Counted from the first letter of the stretch, positions 1 to 9,449 are shown. The stretch: 64,000 nt of DNA from Pseudomonas jinjuensis (GCF_900103845.1 NZ_FNIJ01000001.1:181659-245658); one strand, 5' to 3'. Translations and numbers: made by a program. The notes: generated from the sequence alone by a model not told the origin.

Positions 1-384
1 AACGCGGTGAAGGGCGTGGAAATCGGCGCCGGCTTCGCCAGCGTCGCCCAGCGCGGCACCGAGCATCGCGACGAGCTGACCCCGGAAGGCTTCCTGTCGA
101 ACAACGCCGGCGGCATCCTCGGCGGCATTTCCTCCGGCCAGCCGATCGTCGCCAACCTGGCGCTGAAGCCGACTTCCAGCATCACCACCCCGGGCCGCTC
201 CATCGACGTCAATGGCAATCCGGTGGACGTGGTCACCAAGGGCCGCCACGACCCCTGCGTCGGCATCCGCGCCACCCCCATCGCCGAGGCGATGATGGCC
301 ATCGTGCTGATGGATCATCTGCTCCGCCAGAGGGCTCAGAACGCCGATGTGCGCGTCGCCACCCCGGTGCTTCCGCAGCTTTGA
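1..384 (+). CDS. aroC: Chorismate synthase, C-terminal part (5' end outside window)
   Basis: The reading frame is open from the first base and ends with TGA at 382-384, giving the last 127 residues of a protein whose start lies outside the window. The segment contains [21 protein letters not shown] and the C-terminal GRHDPC motif, all typical of chorismate synthase, the FMN-dependent enzyme that converts EPSP to chorismate at the end of the shikimate pathway in the cytoplasm. Because the gene is cut by the window edge, its N-terminal part, start codon and promoter cannot be judged. The family assignment is strong; the same gene order (aroC, MFS gene, mtnB, mtnD, mtnC) occurs in P. aeruginosa. 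Confidence 0.95.
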   Translation, partial: NAVKGVEIGAGFASVAQRGTEHRDELTPEGFLSNNAGGILGGISSGQPIVANLALKPTSSITTPGRSIDVNGNPVDVVTKGRHDPCVGIRATPIAEAMMAIVLMDHLLRQRAQNADVRVATPVLPQL

Positions 385-386
385 GT

Positions 387-553
387 CGTAGGGTGGGTTA
401 GGCGCGCGCTGCCATGGCCAACGTCTGGCGCATTGAACAGGCGCGCCGTAGCCCACCGGCCAGGTCGTTCCCGGCGTTGCTGGTGGGTTACGCGGCGCAG
501 CAGGTTCGGCGCAATACGGAGAGCCTGGCGTCGCGCCGCTAACCCACCCTACG
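387..553. repeat. Intergenic inverted-repeat element of the GTAGGGTGGGTTAG type
   Basis: A perfect 15-base inverted repeat (CGTAGGGTGGGTTAG at 387-401, its complement at 539-553) brackets 137 bases with further internal copies of GTGGGTTA in both orientations. It fills the gap between aroC and the MFS gene. Related GTAGGG elements occur at 10689, 15088, 26225 and 26331. Such short palindromic elements are common between pseudomonad genes and probably spread by transposition. Confidence 0.65.
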
Positions 554-573
554 TCAGTACCGATTCCCCGCCC

Positions 574-1725
574 ATGTCCGCAGCTGTTCCCTACTGGCGC
601 CTGTCCAGCTTCTACTTCTTCTATTTCTGCCTGCTCGGCGGGACGGCGCCGTTTCTCGCCCTGTATTTCGATCACCTGGGCTTTTCCAGCGCGCGGATCG
701 GCGAGCTGGTGGCGATTCCCATGCTGATGCGCTGCGTCGCGCCGAACATCTGGGGCTGGCTTGGCGACCGCAGCGGCCGGCGTCTGGTCATCGTGCGCTT
801 CGGCGCGCTGGCGACGGCGGCGAGCTTCGCCACCATCTTCATCAGCCACAGCTACGCCTGGCTGGCACTGGTGATGGCGCTGCACGCGTTCTTCTGGCAC
901 GCGGTGCTGCCGCAGTTCGAGGTCATCACCCTGGCCCATCTGGGCGAGAAAACCGCCAGCTACAGCCGCATCCGCCTGTGGGGTTCGATCGGCTTCATCT
1001 GCACCGTGGTCGGCCTCGGCTGGCTGTTCGAACGGGCCAGCCTGGACGCCTATCCCGTGGCATTGCTGGCGATCATGCTCGGCATCGTCGGCGCCAGCTG
1101 GTGGGTGCCCAACGCCCAGCCGGCGGTGCGCCACGACGAGGCGAGCGCCGGCGGCTTCCTGCAGCAGCTGCTGCGTCCCGGCGTGCTGGCCTTCTATGTC
1201 TGCGTCTGCCTGATGCAGCTGTCCCACGGCCCGTACTACACCTTCCTGACCCTGCACCTGGAAGCGCTCGGCTACAGCCGTGGCGTCATCGGCCAGCTGT
1301 GGGCGCTGGGGGTGGTGGCCGAGGTGCTGCTGTTCCTGTTCATGCCGCGCCTGCTGGGCAGCTTCAGCCTGCGTCAGGTGCTGGCCGCCAGCTTCCTGCT
1401 GGCGTCGCTGCGCTGGCTGCTGCTGGGCAGCCTGGCCGAGCACCTGCTCGTCCTGCTGTTCGCCCAGCTGCTGCACGCGGCGACCTTCGGCAGTTTCCAC
1501 GCCGCCTGCATACACTTCGTCCAGCGCAGCTTCCAGGCGCGCCAGCAGGGCCAGGGCCAGGCGCTCTACGCAGCGCTGGCCGGCACCGGCGGCGCGCTGG
1601 GGGCGCTGTACTCCGGCTACAGCTGGAGCAGCCTCGGCGCCGCCTGGACCTTCGCCATCGCCAGCCTCGTGGCGCTTGGCGCGGCTTTCATCATCTGCAC
1701 CCGCCTGAAAGAGGAGAGGGCATGA
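574..1725 (+). CDS. MFS transporter of the HcaT (phenylpropionate permease-like) type, coupled to methionine salvage genes
   Basis: A 383-residue integral membrane protein with about twelve hydrophobic segments. The N terminus (YWRLSSFYFFYF) and the GWLGDRSGRR loop between helices 2 and 3 fit the MFS_1-like/HcaT branch of the major facilitator superfamily. The start at 574 was chosen because the upstream in-frame residues are Arg-rich translation of the intergenic repeat. The stop overlaps the mtnB start (ATGA), so the two are likely translationally coupled and share a transcript. The substrate is not visible from sequence; the coupling suggests a sulfur compound connected with methylthioadenosine recycling, which is inference. 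Confidence 0.82.
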   Translation: MSAAVPYWRLSSFYFFYFCLLGGTAPFLALYFDHLGFSSARIGELVAIPMLMRCVAPNIWGWLGDRSGRRLVIVRFGALATAASFATIFISHSYAWLALVMALHAFFWHAVLPQFEVITLAHLGEKTASYSRIRLWGSIGFICTVVGLGWLFERASLDAYPVALLAIMLGIVGASWWVPNAQPAVRHDEASAGGFLQQLLRPGVLAFYVCVCLMQLSHGPYYTFLTLHLEALGYSRGVIGQLWALGVVAEVLLFLFMPRLLGSFSLRQVLAASFLLASLRWLLLGSLAEHLLVLLFAQLLHAATFGSFHAACIHFVQRSFQARQQGQGQALYAALAGTGGALGALYSGYSWSSLGAAWTFAIASLVALGAAFIICTRLKEERA

Positions 1726-2339
1726 GCGACAACCGTGAACAGCTGACCCGGCAGATCATCGAAGCCGGGCGCTTCCTCTATTCCCGTGGCTGGTCGCCGG
1801 CCACCAGCAGCAACTATTCCACGCGCCTGGCCGCCGACCGCGCCCTGCTCACCGTATCCGGCAAGCACAAGGGCCAGCTCGGCATCGACGACGTGCTGGA
1901 AACCGACCTCGCCGGCAACAGCCTGGAGCCGGGCAAGAAACCGTCCGCCGAAACCCTGCTGCACACCCAGCTCTACGCCTGGCGCGCGGAGATCGGCGCG
2001 GTGCTGCACACCCACTCGGTGAACGCCACCGTGCTCTCGCGGCTGGTTCCCGGCGACCGCCTGGAACTGGAGGACTACGAACTGCAGAAGGCCTTCGCCG
2101 GGGTGACCACCCACGAAGGCCGGGTGATGGTGCCGATCTTCGACAACGACCAGGACATCGCCCGGCTGGCGGCGAAAGTGCAGCCCTGGCTGGACGCCCA
2201 TCCGGACTGCCCGGGTTACCTGATCCGCGGCCACGGCCTGTACACTTGGGGAGCGCGCATGAGCGACGCCCTGCGCCAGGTGGAAGCCTTCGAGTTCCTG
2301 TTCGAATGTGAATTGAAAGAGATGAGTCTGCGCCGATGA
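1722..2339 (+). CDS. mtnB: Methylthioribulose-1-phosphate dehydratase
   Basis: A 205-residue class II aldolase-fold protein. It dehydrates 5-methylthioribulose-1-phosphate to 2,3-diketo-5-methylthiopentyl-1-phosphate in the methionine salvage pathway. The visible metal-site signature HTH lies at residues 96-98, with a catalytic-type Glu at 77 and a later RGHGLYTWG stretch carrying the third His. It overlaps the upstream MFS gene and the downstream mtnD gene by four bases each (ATGA), indicating a coupled operon. Length and motifs match the family. mtnA, which makes its substrate, is not in the window. Confidence 0.93.
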   Translation: MSDNREQLTRQIIEAGRFLYSRGWSPATSSNYSTRLAADRALLTVSGKHKGQLGIDDVLETDLAGNSLEPGKKPSAETLLHTQLYAWRAEIGAVLHTHSVNATVLSRLVPGDRLELEDYELQKAFAGVTTHEGRVMVPIFDNDQDIARLAAKVQPWLDAHPDCPGYLIRGHGLYTWGARMSDALRQVEAFEFLFECELKEMSLRR

Positions 2340-2881
2340 GCAGTTTGACCGTTTATCACGAATCCCAGCCGGAACAGCCGCTGAAGCTGCTGACCCACGT
2401 CGAGGACATCGCTGCCACCCTGGCCGAGGTCGGCGTGCGCTTCGAGCGCTGGGCGGCCAACGCCCCGATCGCCCCCGGCGCCAGCCAGGACGAGGTGATC
2501 GCCGCCTACCAGCACGAAATCCAGCGTCTGAAGGACGAGCAGGGCTACGTCACCGTCGACGTGATCAGCCTGGACGCCGACAACCCGCAGAAGGACGAGC
2601 TGCGCGCCAAGTTCCTCGACGAACACCGCCACGGCGAGGACGAAGTGCGCTTCTTCGTCGCCGGTCGCGGGCTGTTCACCCTGCACATCGACGACCACGT
2701 CTACGCCGTGCTGTGCGAGAAGAACGACCTGATCTCGGTCCCGGCCGGCACCCGCCACTGGTTCGACATGGGCGAGCGTCCGTATTTCGTCGCCATCCGC
2801 CTGTTCAACAACCCGGAAGGCTGGGTGGCGAAGTTCACCGGCGAGGACATCGCCAGGCGTTTTCCGCTGCTGGAAGACTGA
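2336..2881 (+). CDS. mtnD: Acireductone dioxygenase
   Basis: A 181-residue cupin enzyme. It oxidises acireductone either to the 2-keto acid precursor of methionine plus formate (Fe form) or to methylthiopropionate, CO and formate (Ni form). The metal ligands are in DEHRHGEDE and in GTRHWFD, the usual His-X-His-X4-5-Glu and distal His. The start overlaps the mtnB stop by four bases. In the pathway it acts after MtnC, although mtnC lies downstream and is separated by a REP element. Confidence 0.93.
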   Translation: MSSLTVYHESQPEQPLKLLTHVEDIAATLAEVGVRFERWAANAPIAPGASQDEVIAAYQHEIQRLKDEQGYVTVDVISLDADNPQKDELRAKFLDEHRHGEDEVRFFVAGRGLFTLHIDDHVYAVLCEKNDLISVPAGTRHWFDMGERPYFVAIRLFNNPEGWVAKFTGEDIARRFPLLED

Positions 2882-2897
2882 ATAGCCGTCCCATCCC

Positions 2898-2956
2898 TGT
2901 AGGAGCGGGCCATGCCCGCGAGCATGCCCCGGTCGCGGGCACGGCCCGCTCCTACA
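2898..2956. repeat. REP-type palindrome
   Basis: TGTAGGAGCGGGCC...GCCCGCGA is followed after 11 bases by its near-perfect inverted copy (one mismatch), making a 24-base-arm hairpin between mtnD and mtnC. Members of the same family occur at 10743-10802 and 16510-16568, with diverged members at 3707, 28349, 29934 and 30010. REP elements of this kind are abundant in Pseudomonas and can stabilise upstream mRNA or attenuate downstream expression. Confidence 0.8.
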
Positions 2957-3001
2957 AAGAGTCCCCCGGCGAGTGCGCAACCGACCCTCTGGAGTTTCTG
3001 C

Positions 3002-3685
3002 ATGCCCATCAAAGCCATCCTCACCGACATCGAAGGCACCACCAGCGCCGTCAGCTTCGTCTTCGACGTGCTCTTCCCCTATGCCGCCGCGCATCTGCCG
3101 GACTATGTCCGCGAGCATGCCGGCGAGGCGGCGGTGGCCGAGCAACTGGCGGCAGTGCGTGCCGAGAGCGGCGAGGCGCAGGCGGATGTGGAGCGCTGCA
3201 TCGAGATCCTGCTGGGCTGGATCGCCGAGGACCGCAAGGCCACGCCGCTGAAGGCGTTGCAGGGCATGGTCTGGGAGCAGGGCTACAGGGCCGGCCAGCT
3301 CAAGGGCCACGTCTATCCGGACGCGGTGGATGCGCTGCGCCGCTGGCACGAGGAAGGCTACGCGCTGTACGTCTATTCCTCCGGCTCGATCCAGGCGCAG
3401 AAGCTGATCTTCGGCTGCTCCGAGGCGGGTGACCTGACGCCGCTGTTCTCCGGCTATTTCGACACCACCTCCGGCGGCAAGCGCGAGGCCGACTCCTACA
3501 GCCGAATCGCCGGCGAGATTGGTCTGCCGGGAGACGAAATCCTCTTCCTCTCCGACGTGGTTCAGGAACTCGACGCCGCCCAGCAGGCCGGAATGCAGAC
3601 CATCGGCCTGGCCCGCGAAGGCGGCGTGTTGGAAGGGCACGATACGGTCGCCAGTTTCGCGGTGATCGACCTGGCGCGGTTCTGA
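3002..3685 (+). CDS. mtnC: Enolase-phosphatase E1
   Basis: A 227-residue HAD-superfamily enzyme. It enolises 2,3-diketo-5-methylthiopentyl-1-phosphate and removes the phosphate to give acireductone, the MtnD substrate. HAD motif I is TDIEGTTS (nucleophile Asp9), motif II is the YSSGS stretch, and motif IV is in FLSDVVQEL. The start MPIKAILTD was chosen because it places motif I at the usual distance from the N terminus; the longer open frame upstream runs through the REP element. It probably belongs to the same operon as mtnB and mtnD despite the 120-base gap. Confidence 0.93.
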   Translation: MPIKAILTDIEGTTSAVSFVFDVLFPYAAAHLPDYVREHAGEAAVAEQLAAVRAESGEAQADVERCIEILLGWIAEDRKATPLKALQGMVWEQGYRAGQLKGHVYPDAVDALRRWHEEGYALYVYSSGSIQAQKLIFGCSEAGDLTPLFSGYFDTTSGGKREADSYSRIAGEIGLPGDEILFLSDVVQELDAAQQAGMQTIGLAREGGVLEGHDTVASFAVIDLARF

Positions 3686-3706
3686 ACGCTGCTGAGGGCT
3701 CTTTTC

Positions 3707-3787
3707 GTAGGAGCGAGGGGGACGCCCAGTTCTTGCTCGCGAACCATTCGGGTACAGGGCCTGTTCGCGAGCAAGCTCGCTCCTACA
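3707..3787. repeat. Diverged REP-type palindrome
   Basis: GTAGGAGCGAG at 3707 and its complement CTCGCTCCTAC ending at 3786 flank an internal TTGCTCGCGAA/TTCGCGAGCAA pair. It fills the gap between mtnC and the following methyltransferase gene and belongs to the GAGCGAG variant of the REP family seen again at 29934. Confidence 0.65.
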
Positions 3788-3852
3788 GGGTTACCCGAAG
3801 CGATGGTGCAGTGACCCTTGCGGGATGAACCCCGGCGGCGGACACTCGGCCG

Positions 3853-4389
3853 ATGCACTACTGCCTGATCGAAACAGAACTCGGCTGGTTCGGGCTCGCC
3901 TGGAGTCCGCAGGGGCTTGTGCGTACCTGTCTGCCGGGGGAATCGCCGCAGACCCTGCGCGCGCGGCTCGACAAGCTGGGTTCTGAAACTGCGCAATGGC
4001 CGGCGTTCGTCGCCGAGGCGCGGGCGCTGGTCCTGGCCTATGCGCGCGGCGAGACGGTGTCCTTCGCCAGCCTGCCGCTGGACCTGTCGGCGGTCGGCGA
4101 TTTCAACCGCCGCGTCTACGCCGACATCCTCCGCTTCGCCTGGGGCGAAACCACCACCTACGGCGACATCGCGCGCCGCCTGGGCGATGTCGGGCTGTCC
4201 CGCGCCGTGGGGCAGGCGATGGGCAGCAATCCGATTCCGCTGATCATTCCCTGCCACCGCGTGCTGGCCAGCGGCGGCAGGACCGGTGGCTTCTCCGCGC
4301 CGGGCGGCCGTGACGCCAAGCTGCGCATGCTGGCGCTGGAAGGTGTCGATGCCGATCCGCAGGCGGCGCAGACCGCCTTCGACTTCTAG
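3853..4389 (+). CDS. Methylated-DNA--protein-cysteine methyltransferase, first copy
   Basis: A 178-residue protein with the active-site motif PCHRV (acceptor Cys134). It is preceded by the [11 protein letters not shown] helix-turn-helix and a GxAMGSNP segment typical of O6-alkylguanine-DNA alkyltransferases. These proteins move the alkyl group from O6-alkylguanine to their own cysteine, a suicidal direct-reversal repair. The N-terminal domain diverges clearly from the second copy encoded opposite it, so this is a paralogue rather than a recent duplication. Its stop codon shares the CTAG tetranucleotide with the stop of the converging gene. The active site appears intact. Confidence 0.85.
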   Translation: MHYCLIETELGWFGLAWSPQGLVRTCLPGESPQTLRARLDKLGSETAQWPAFVAEARALVLAYARGETVSFASLPLDLSAVGDFNRRVYADILRFAWGETTTYGDIARRLGDVGLSRAVGQAMGSNPIPLIIPCHRVLASGGRTGGFSAPGGRDAKLRMLALEGVDADPQAAQTAFDF

Positions 4390-4856
4390 CCGATAGCGCC
4401 CTCCAGACGCAGCAGCTGTTCCTTGCGAGCCAGCCCGCCGGCGTAGCCGGTGAGGCTGCCGTCGCGGCCGATCACCCGGTGGCAGGGCACGATGATGCTG
4501 ATCGGGTTGGCGCCGTTGGCCGCGCCGACCGCGCGGACCGCCTTGGGCCGGCCGATGCGCCGCGCCAGTTCGGCGTAACAGGTGGTGTAGCCATAGGGGA
4601 TCTCGACCAGCGCCTGCCAGACCTGGCGCTGGAACTCGGTGCCGCGGGCATTCAGGCGGACATCGAAGCGCTGGCGCTTGCCGGCGAAGTACTCATCCAG
4701 CTGGCGCGCCACCTCGTCCAGCAGTGGGCTGCCCTCGTGCCAGTCCGGCTCGGGGTAATGCTTCTGCTCCAGGTCCATGTAGAGCATTCTCAGGCCCCCT
4801 TCATCGCCGGCCAGCAGCAGGCGGCCGGTGGGGCTGTCGTGATAGCGGTAATGCAT
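4386..4856 (-). CDS. ogt: Methylated-DNA--protein-cysteine methyltransferase, Ogt-type, second copy
   Basis: A 156-residue protein with the [15 protein letters not shown] motif, the [11 protein letters not shown] recognition helix and the active-site PCHRV (Cys125). Its length and layout match Ogt, the constitutive O6-alkylguanine/O4-alkylthymine repair transferase. The start at 4856 is the Met of MHYRYHDSP; the longer open frame upstream is a shadow of alkA. It begins five bases after the alkA stop on the same strand, so alkA and this gene probably form an operon dedicated to alkylation damage. Confidence 0.88.
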   Translation of the reverse strand: MHYRYHDSPTGRLLLAGDEGGLRMLYMDLEQKHYPEPDWHEGSPLLDEVARQLDEYFAGKRQRFDVRLNARGTEFQRQVWQALVEIPYGYTTCYAELARRIGRPKAVRAVGAANGANPISIIVPCHRVIGRDGSLTGYAGGLARKEQLLRLEGAIG

Positions 4857-4861
4857 GGCGC

Positions 4862-5767
4862 TCAACCTCCATTCGCATAGCTTTGCCATAGATAGACGGC
4901 CGCATAGGCGCGCCACGGCCGCCAGGCTTCGGCGCGGCGGGCCAGTTCGCGGGCGCTGATGCCGTCGGCGCCCCACACCGCGGCCTTGAGCAGGCCGAGG
5001 TCGGCGGCGGGGAAGGCGTCGGGCTCGCCGAATGCGCGCAGCGCCACGTACTCCGCCGTCCACGGGCCGATGCCGGGGAGGGCGCAGAGCCGCTGCACCA
5101 GCGCTTCGGCGCCATCCTCCACATGCAGGGCGAGGGCGCCGCTGGCGCAGGCTTCGGCGAAGCGCTGCAGGGTCGCCACGCGCTTGCCGGGCATGCCGAT
5201 GCCGTCGAGGTTCGCCCCGGCGATGGCTTCCGGAGTAGGGAACAGCCGCTGCGGGCCATCGACATGGGCGTCCGCAAGCGGTTCGCCGAGGCGTTCGACC
5301 AGCCGGCCGGTGATGGTCACCGCCGCCTTCACCGTCACCTGCTGGCCGACGATGGCGCGCACCGCTTGTTCGAAGGGATCGAAGGCGGTGGGCAGGCGCA
5401 GGCCGGGATGGTTTTCCAGCAGCGGCCGCAGCAGCGGATCGGCGCCCAGGTGGCGGGCGATCAGCTGCGGGTCCGAGTCCAGGTCGAACATCCGCCGCAC
5501 CCGCTGCACCAGAGGCTGTGCATGGGCGGCGGCCTGCGGGCCGAGGTGCAGGCGCAGCTCCAGCGCGGGTTCGTCGTCCAGCGGGCGGACGCTGAACCAG
5601 CCGCCATGCCCGCCCAGGCGCACGCTGCGGCTGTAGCGGCGCGGCTCCAGGCGCTCGACGCCGGACAGGGCGCGCAGGGCGAAGTGGGCGTGGAACTGCC
5701 GCCAGTCCCAGGGCGCGAGGTAGGGCAGGCGCAGGGTCTGCGCGGTGTCGGGGATCATGTCGTTCAT
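4862..5767 (-). CDS. alkA: DNA-3-methyladenine glycosylase II
   Basis: A 301-residue protein with an AlkA_N-like domain (about residues 10-125) followed by an HhH-GPD glycosylase domain. The hairpin [11 protein letters not shown] is near 230-240 and the catalytic Asp is most likely Asp256 in the FPAAD segment. AlkA removes 3-methyladenine and other alkylated bases, leaving an abasic site for base excision repair. There is no fused Ada activator domain, and no ada gene is in the window. It is followed by ogt with a five-base gap. The divergent neighbour speE starts about 170 bases away. Confidence 0.88.
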   Translation of the reverse strand: MNDMIPDTAQTLRLPYLAPWDWRQFHAHFALRALSGVERLEPRRYSRSVRLGGHGGWFSVRPLDDEPALELRLHLGPQAAAHAQPLVQRVRRMFDLDSDPQLIARHLGADPLLRPLLENHPGLRLPTAFDPFEQAVRAIVGQQVTVKAAVTITGRLVERLGEPLADAHVDGPQRLFPTPEAIAGANLDGIGMPGKRVATLQRFAEACASGALALHVEDGAEALVQRLCALPGIGPWTAEYVALRAFGEPDAFPAADLGLLKAAVWGADGISARELARRAEAWRPWRAYAAVYLWQSYANGG

Positions 5768-5938
5768 GGGCGGACGATAACCGCTGCGCGGGCGCCTGTC
5801 CTCCCGCATCCGACTTTCAAACTGGTCGTGAAGGTTCGACCTGTCATCCCCCGCAGCGTAGAATGCGCGCCTTCGTTTTTTCGGCGCACGGACCCGTTCC
5901 GCTGCGTTTCTGCCACTGTCCTGCCCGGGAGCCCGCTC

Positions 5939-6796
5939 ATGCGTGAATATCTGGAAACCCTCTACGAAGGCTATGGCCAGCGTTTCAGCGTCGACAAGAT
6001 GCTTCATGAAGTGCGTACCGAGCACCAGCATCTGGTGATCTTCGAGAATGCCCGCATGGGCCGTGTGATGGCGCTGGACGGCGTGATCCAGACCACCGAG
6101 GCCGACGAGTTCATCTACCACGAGATGCTCACTCACGTGCCGATCCTCGCCCACGGCGCCGCCAAACGCGTGCTGATCGTCGGCGGCGGCGACGGCGGCA
6201 TGCTGCGTGAAGTGGCCAGGCACGCCAGCGTCGAGCACATCACCATGGTCGAGATCGACGGCACCGTGGTGGAAATGTGCAAGGAATTCCTGCCCAACCA
6301 CTCCTGCGGTGCCTTCGAGGACCCGCGCCTGAACCTGGTGATCGACGACGGCATGCGTTTCGTCGCCACCACCCAGGAGAAGTTCGATGTGATCATCTCC
6401 GACTCCACCGACCCGATCGGCCCGGGCGAGGTGCTGTTCTCGGAGAACTTCTACCAGGCCTGCCGCCGCTGCCTGAACGACGGCGGCGTGCTGGTGACCC
6501 AGAACGGCACGCCGTTCATGCAGCTGGACGGCGTGCGCAATACCGCCGGTCGGATGGACGGCCTGTTCGCCGACTGGCACTTCTACCAGGCGGCGGTGCC
6601 CACCTACATCGGCGGCGCCATGACCTTCGCCTGGGGCGCCACCGACGCCGGCCTGCGCCGCGTACCGCTGGAAACCCTGCGCCAGCGCTTCGCCGGCAGC
6701 AGCATCGTCACCCGCTACTACAACCCGGAAATCCACCAGGGCGCCTTCGCGCTGCCGCAGTACGTGCTGCAAGCCATCGGCAAGCCGGCCAACTGA
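5939..6796 (+). CDS. speE: Spermidine synthase (polyamine aminopropyltransferase)
   Basis: A 285-residue Rossmann-fold enzyme that transfers aminopropyl from decarboxylated S-adenosylmethionine to putrescine, yielding spermidine and 5'-methylthioadenosine. The nucleotide-binding [10 protein letters not shown] motif and the catalytic [10 protein letters not shown] segment are intact, and the protein ends in the normal [14 protein letters not shown] region. No speD is adjacent. The methylthioadenosine by-product feeds the salvage pathway whose mtnB, mtnD and mtnC genes lie within 4 kb upstream. Confidence 0.93.
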   Translation: MREYLETLYEGYGQRFSVDKMLHEVRTEHQHLVIFENARMGRVMALDGVIQTTEADEFIYHEMLTHVPILAHGAAKRVLIVGGGDGGMLREVARHASVEHITMVEIDGTVVEMCKEFLPNHSCGAFEDPRLNLVIDDGMRFVATTQEKFDVIISDSTDPIGPGEVLFSENFYQACRRCLNDGGVLVTQNGTPFMQLDGVRNTAGRMDGLFADWHFYQAAVPTYIGGAMTFAWGATDAGLRRVPLETLRQRFAGSSIVTRYYNPEIHQGAFALPQYVLQAIGKPAN

Positions 6797-7032
6797 GCCA
6801 TCCCGCCTGCGGAGACGTGACATTTTTTTCACATCTCCGCAGGCATCATCCTGCCCCGCCTGTATCATGCGGATACGATTGTGTTTCTCATTCGCGTTTC
6901 AGCTGTTCCACGGATGAATACAATCGGCCGCCGTCCCGTCGCCGCATCCTCTCCAGCCGCCCCGACCACCCGTCGCCCGGCCCGCATGGCGGGACCTTCG
7001 CCTGTCCGTACCTCCAACAACGGAAGCTCCAC

Positions 7033-9108
7033 ATGGGTCAACCGGAAGTCATGATCGATCGCCAAACCGCCTCGCGCCTCGTGCGGCCGACCGTCGCCAG
7101 CCACCTGAGATTCATCCTGTTCAGCACCCTGGCGCTGATGACGATGTTCTCCCTGCTGCGCCTGGCGCTGTTCCTCTACAACCGCGAGCTGATCGGCAAC
7201 ACCCCGGCGGCCACCTTCTTCGAAGCCTTCATCACCGGCATGCGCTTCGACATCCGCGCGGTGGTCTACGGCATCGCGCCGCTGGTATTCGCCCTGGCCG
7301 CCGGCCCGGCGATGGCCGCGCGCGGCCTGTGGCGCATCTGGCTGACCATCTTCGCCAGCATCACCCTGTTCCTCGGCGTGCTCGAACTGGACTTCTACCG
7401 AGAGTTCCACCAGCGCCTGAACAGCCTGGTGTTCCAGTACATGTCGGAAGACCCGAAGACCGTGATGAGCATGCTCTGGTACGGCTTCCCGGTGGTCCGC
7501 TACATGCTGGCCTGGGCCTTCGCCACCTGGGTGCTGTACAGCGTGTTCAAGCGCATCGACCTCGCCACCCGGCCGAGCGCCACGGGCCCGCAGCTCGCCG
7601 CCTGGTACCTGCGCGTGCCGGTGCTGCTGCTGGTGGTCCTGGTCTGCGTGGCCGCCGCCCGCGGCACCCTGCGCCAGGGCCCGCCGCTGCGCTGGGGCGA
7701 CGCCTTCACCACCGAGTCGATGTTCGCCAACCAGCTCGGCCTGAACGGCACCCTGACCCTGATCAAGGCGGCCGAAGCGCGCTTCTCCGAGCACCGCGAG
7801 AACATCTGGAAGGCCACCCTGCCGGTCGAGCAGGCGCGCGACATCGTGCGCAGCATGCTGCTGCTGCCGGACGAGAAGCTGGTGGATGCCGACGAGGCCG
7901 CGGTTCGCCGCGACTACACGCCGCCGGCCGACGGCACCCTGCCGGTGAAGAACGTGGTGGTGATCCTGATGGAGAGCTTCGCCGGCCACTACGTCGGCGC
8001 GCTCGGCGCGAAGGGCGAGATCACCCCGTACTTCGACAAGCTGTCGAAGGAAGGCCTGCTGTTCACCCGCTACTTCTCCAACGGCACCCATACCCACCAG
8101 GGCATGTTCGCCACCATGGCCTGCTTCCCCAACCTGCCGGGCTTCGAATACCTGATGCAGACGCCGGAAGGTGGCCACAAGTTCTCCGGCCTGCCGCAGC
8201 TGCTCAGCGCGCGGCACTTCGAGGACGTCTACGTCTACAACGGCGATTTCGCCTGGGACAACCAGTCCGGCTTCTTCGCCAACCAGGGCATGACCACCTT
8301 CGTCGGCCGCAACGACTTCGTGAACCCGGTGTTCTCCGACCCGACCTGGGGCGTGTCCGACCAGGACATGTTCGCCCGCGGCAACGAGGAACTGGACAAG
8401 CTGGAGGCCACCGGCAAGCCGTTCTACGCGCTGCTGCAGACCCTCTCCAACCACGTGCCCTACGCGCTGCCGAAGGACCTGCCGGTGGAGCGGGTGACCG
8501 GCTACGGTTCGCTGGACGAGCACCTGACCGCGATGCGCTATTCCGACTGGGCGCTCGGCCAGTTCTTCGAGAAGGCGAAAAAGTCGCCGTACTACAAGGA
8601 CACCCTGTTCGTGGTGGTCGGCGACCATGGCTTCGGCGTGCCGGACCAGCTCACCGAGATGGACCTGCACCGCTTCAACGTGCCGCTGCTGTTCATCGCC
8701 CCGGGCATCCAGGAGAAGTTCGGCACCAGCCGCGACACCGTGGGCACCCAGGTCGACATCGTGCCGACCATCATGGGTCGCCTGGGCGGCGAAGTGCGCC
8801 ACCAGTGCTGGGGCCGCGACCTGCTGAACCTGCCGGCCGGCGACCAGGGCTTCGGCGTGATCAAGCCGTCCGGCGGCGAACAGGTGGTGGCGATCCTTGC
8901 CGGCAGCCGCATCCTGGTCAAGCCGAAGGAAGGCGACATCCGCATCTACGACTACCAGCTGGGTGGAAACCCGCGCGCCGAGCGTGTGCAGGACGTGCCT
9001 GACCAGGCGCAGCTGCGCGAGCGCCTGGAGTCCTTCATCCAGACCGCCACCAGGAGCCTGCTGGACAACACCGCCGGCGTGGTGCACGGCAAGCCGGACG
9101 TCGACTGA
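7033..9108 (+). CDS. LTA-synthase-family sulfatase/phosphoglycerol transferase
   Basis: A 691-residue membrane-anchored alkaline-phosphatase-superfamily enzyme. About five transmembrane helices occupy residues 20-230 and a periplasmic catalytic domain follows. Metal-site features are the VVVILMESF strand (Glu ligand), the nucleophile region GTHTHQG (Thr352, Thr354) and VGDHGFG. In Gram-negative bacteria such proteins add phosphoglycerol or phosphoethanolamine-type groups to periplasmic glucans or lipids; the exact acceptor is unknown here. The start is the Met of MGQPEVMIDR, which lies before the first helix. An upstream extension would overlap speE out of frame. P. aeruginosa has the same gene after speE. 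Confidence 0.85.
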   Translation: MGQPEVMIDRQTASRLVRPTVASHLRFILFSTLALMTMFSLLRLALFLYNRELIGNTPAATFFEAFITGMRFDIRAVVYGIAPLVFALAAGPAMAARGLWRIWLTIFASITLFLGVLELDFYREFHQRLNSLVFQYMSEDPKTVMSMLWYGFPVVRYMLAWAFATWVLYSVFKRIDLATRPSATGPQLAAWYLRVPVLLLVVLVCVAAARGTLRQGPPLRWGDAFTTESMFANQLGLNGTLTLIKAAEARFSEHRENIWKATLPVEQARDIVRSMLLLPDEKLVDADEAAVRRDYTPPADGTLPVKNVVVILMESFAGHYVGALGAKGEITPYFDKLSKEGLLFTRYFSNGTHTHQGMFATMACFPNLPGFEYLMQTPEGGHKFSGLPQLLSARHFEDVYVYNGDFAWDNQSGFFANQGMTTFVGRNDFVNPVFSDPTWGVSDQDMFARGNEELDKLEATGKPFYALLQTLSNHVPYALPKDLPVERVTGYGSLDEHLTAMRYSDWALGQFFEKAKKSPYYKDTLFVVVGDHGFGVPDQLTEMDLHRFNVPLLFIAPGIQEKFGTSRDTVGTQVDIVPTIMGRLGGEVRHQCWGRDLLNLPAGDQGFGVIKPSGGEQVVAILAGSRILVKPKEGDIRIYDYQLGGNPRAERVQDVPDQAQLRERLESFIQTATRSLLDNTAGVVHGKPDVD

Positions 9109-9449
9109 CGGATCGCTGACGGCCGCCGGCCTTCTCCGCCCGGAGAGGGCTGGCGGCCACGGTTCCCGCCGCGTACCGGCTGCCGCCCGTCGCCGCCGAG
9201 GGGCCGATCCGCCGAAGTGACGGCATTCCGCCGCTAATGACGCTACCCTGAACCTGATGGTTGCCGATACTTTCCGGTGCGTTGCCCGTGTGGCACGTCC
9301 GTTGGCAGCCGTGCAGTGAACGTTGATCCAGTCTGGAGCTTCCCGGACACGTCAGGGCGACGGGAGCGGATTCGGCCCGAAGCCGGGCGCGCTCCGTGCC
9401 GGGTAGCTAGGGTTAATAACTCTGAATGTCACGAAAGGAGGTGCGTACC
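9109..9449. other. Intergenic stretch before the rraB-type gene
   Basis: This 341-base gap has no convincing coding frame. Its last 20 bases contain an exceptionally strong ribosome-binding site (AAAGGAGGT, 9434-9442). A GGTTAATAACT stretch near 9411-9421 could be part of a promoter -10 region. No repeat or stable terminator hairpin was recognised. Confidence 0.4.

Noticed and set aside
978-2339. Longer plus-strand frame running into mtnB
   Set aside because: The part before 1722 lies out of frame inside the MFS gene and is Arg/Ala-rich shadow; the mtnB start at 1722 is supported by family length and overlap.
2216-3640. A 474-codon minus-strand frame opposite mtnD and mtnC
   Set aside because: Covers real genes on the other strand and contains the reverse of REP elements; no domain is recognisable.
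6277-9108. Upstream extension of the LTA-synthase-like gene through speE
   Set aside because: The added 250 residues translate speE in another frame; the true start at 7033 precedes the first helix.
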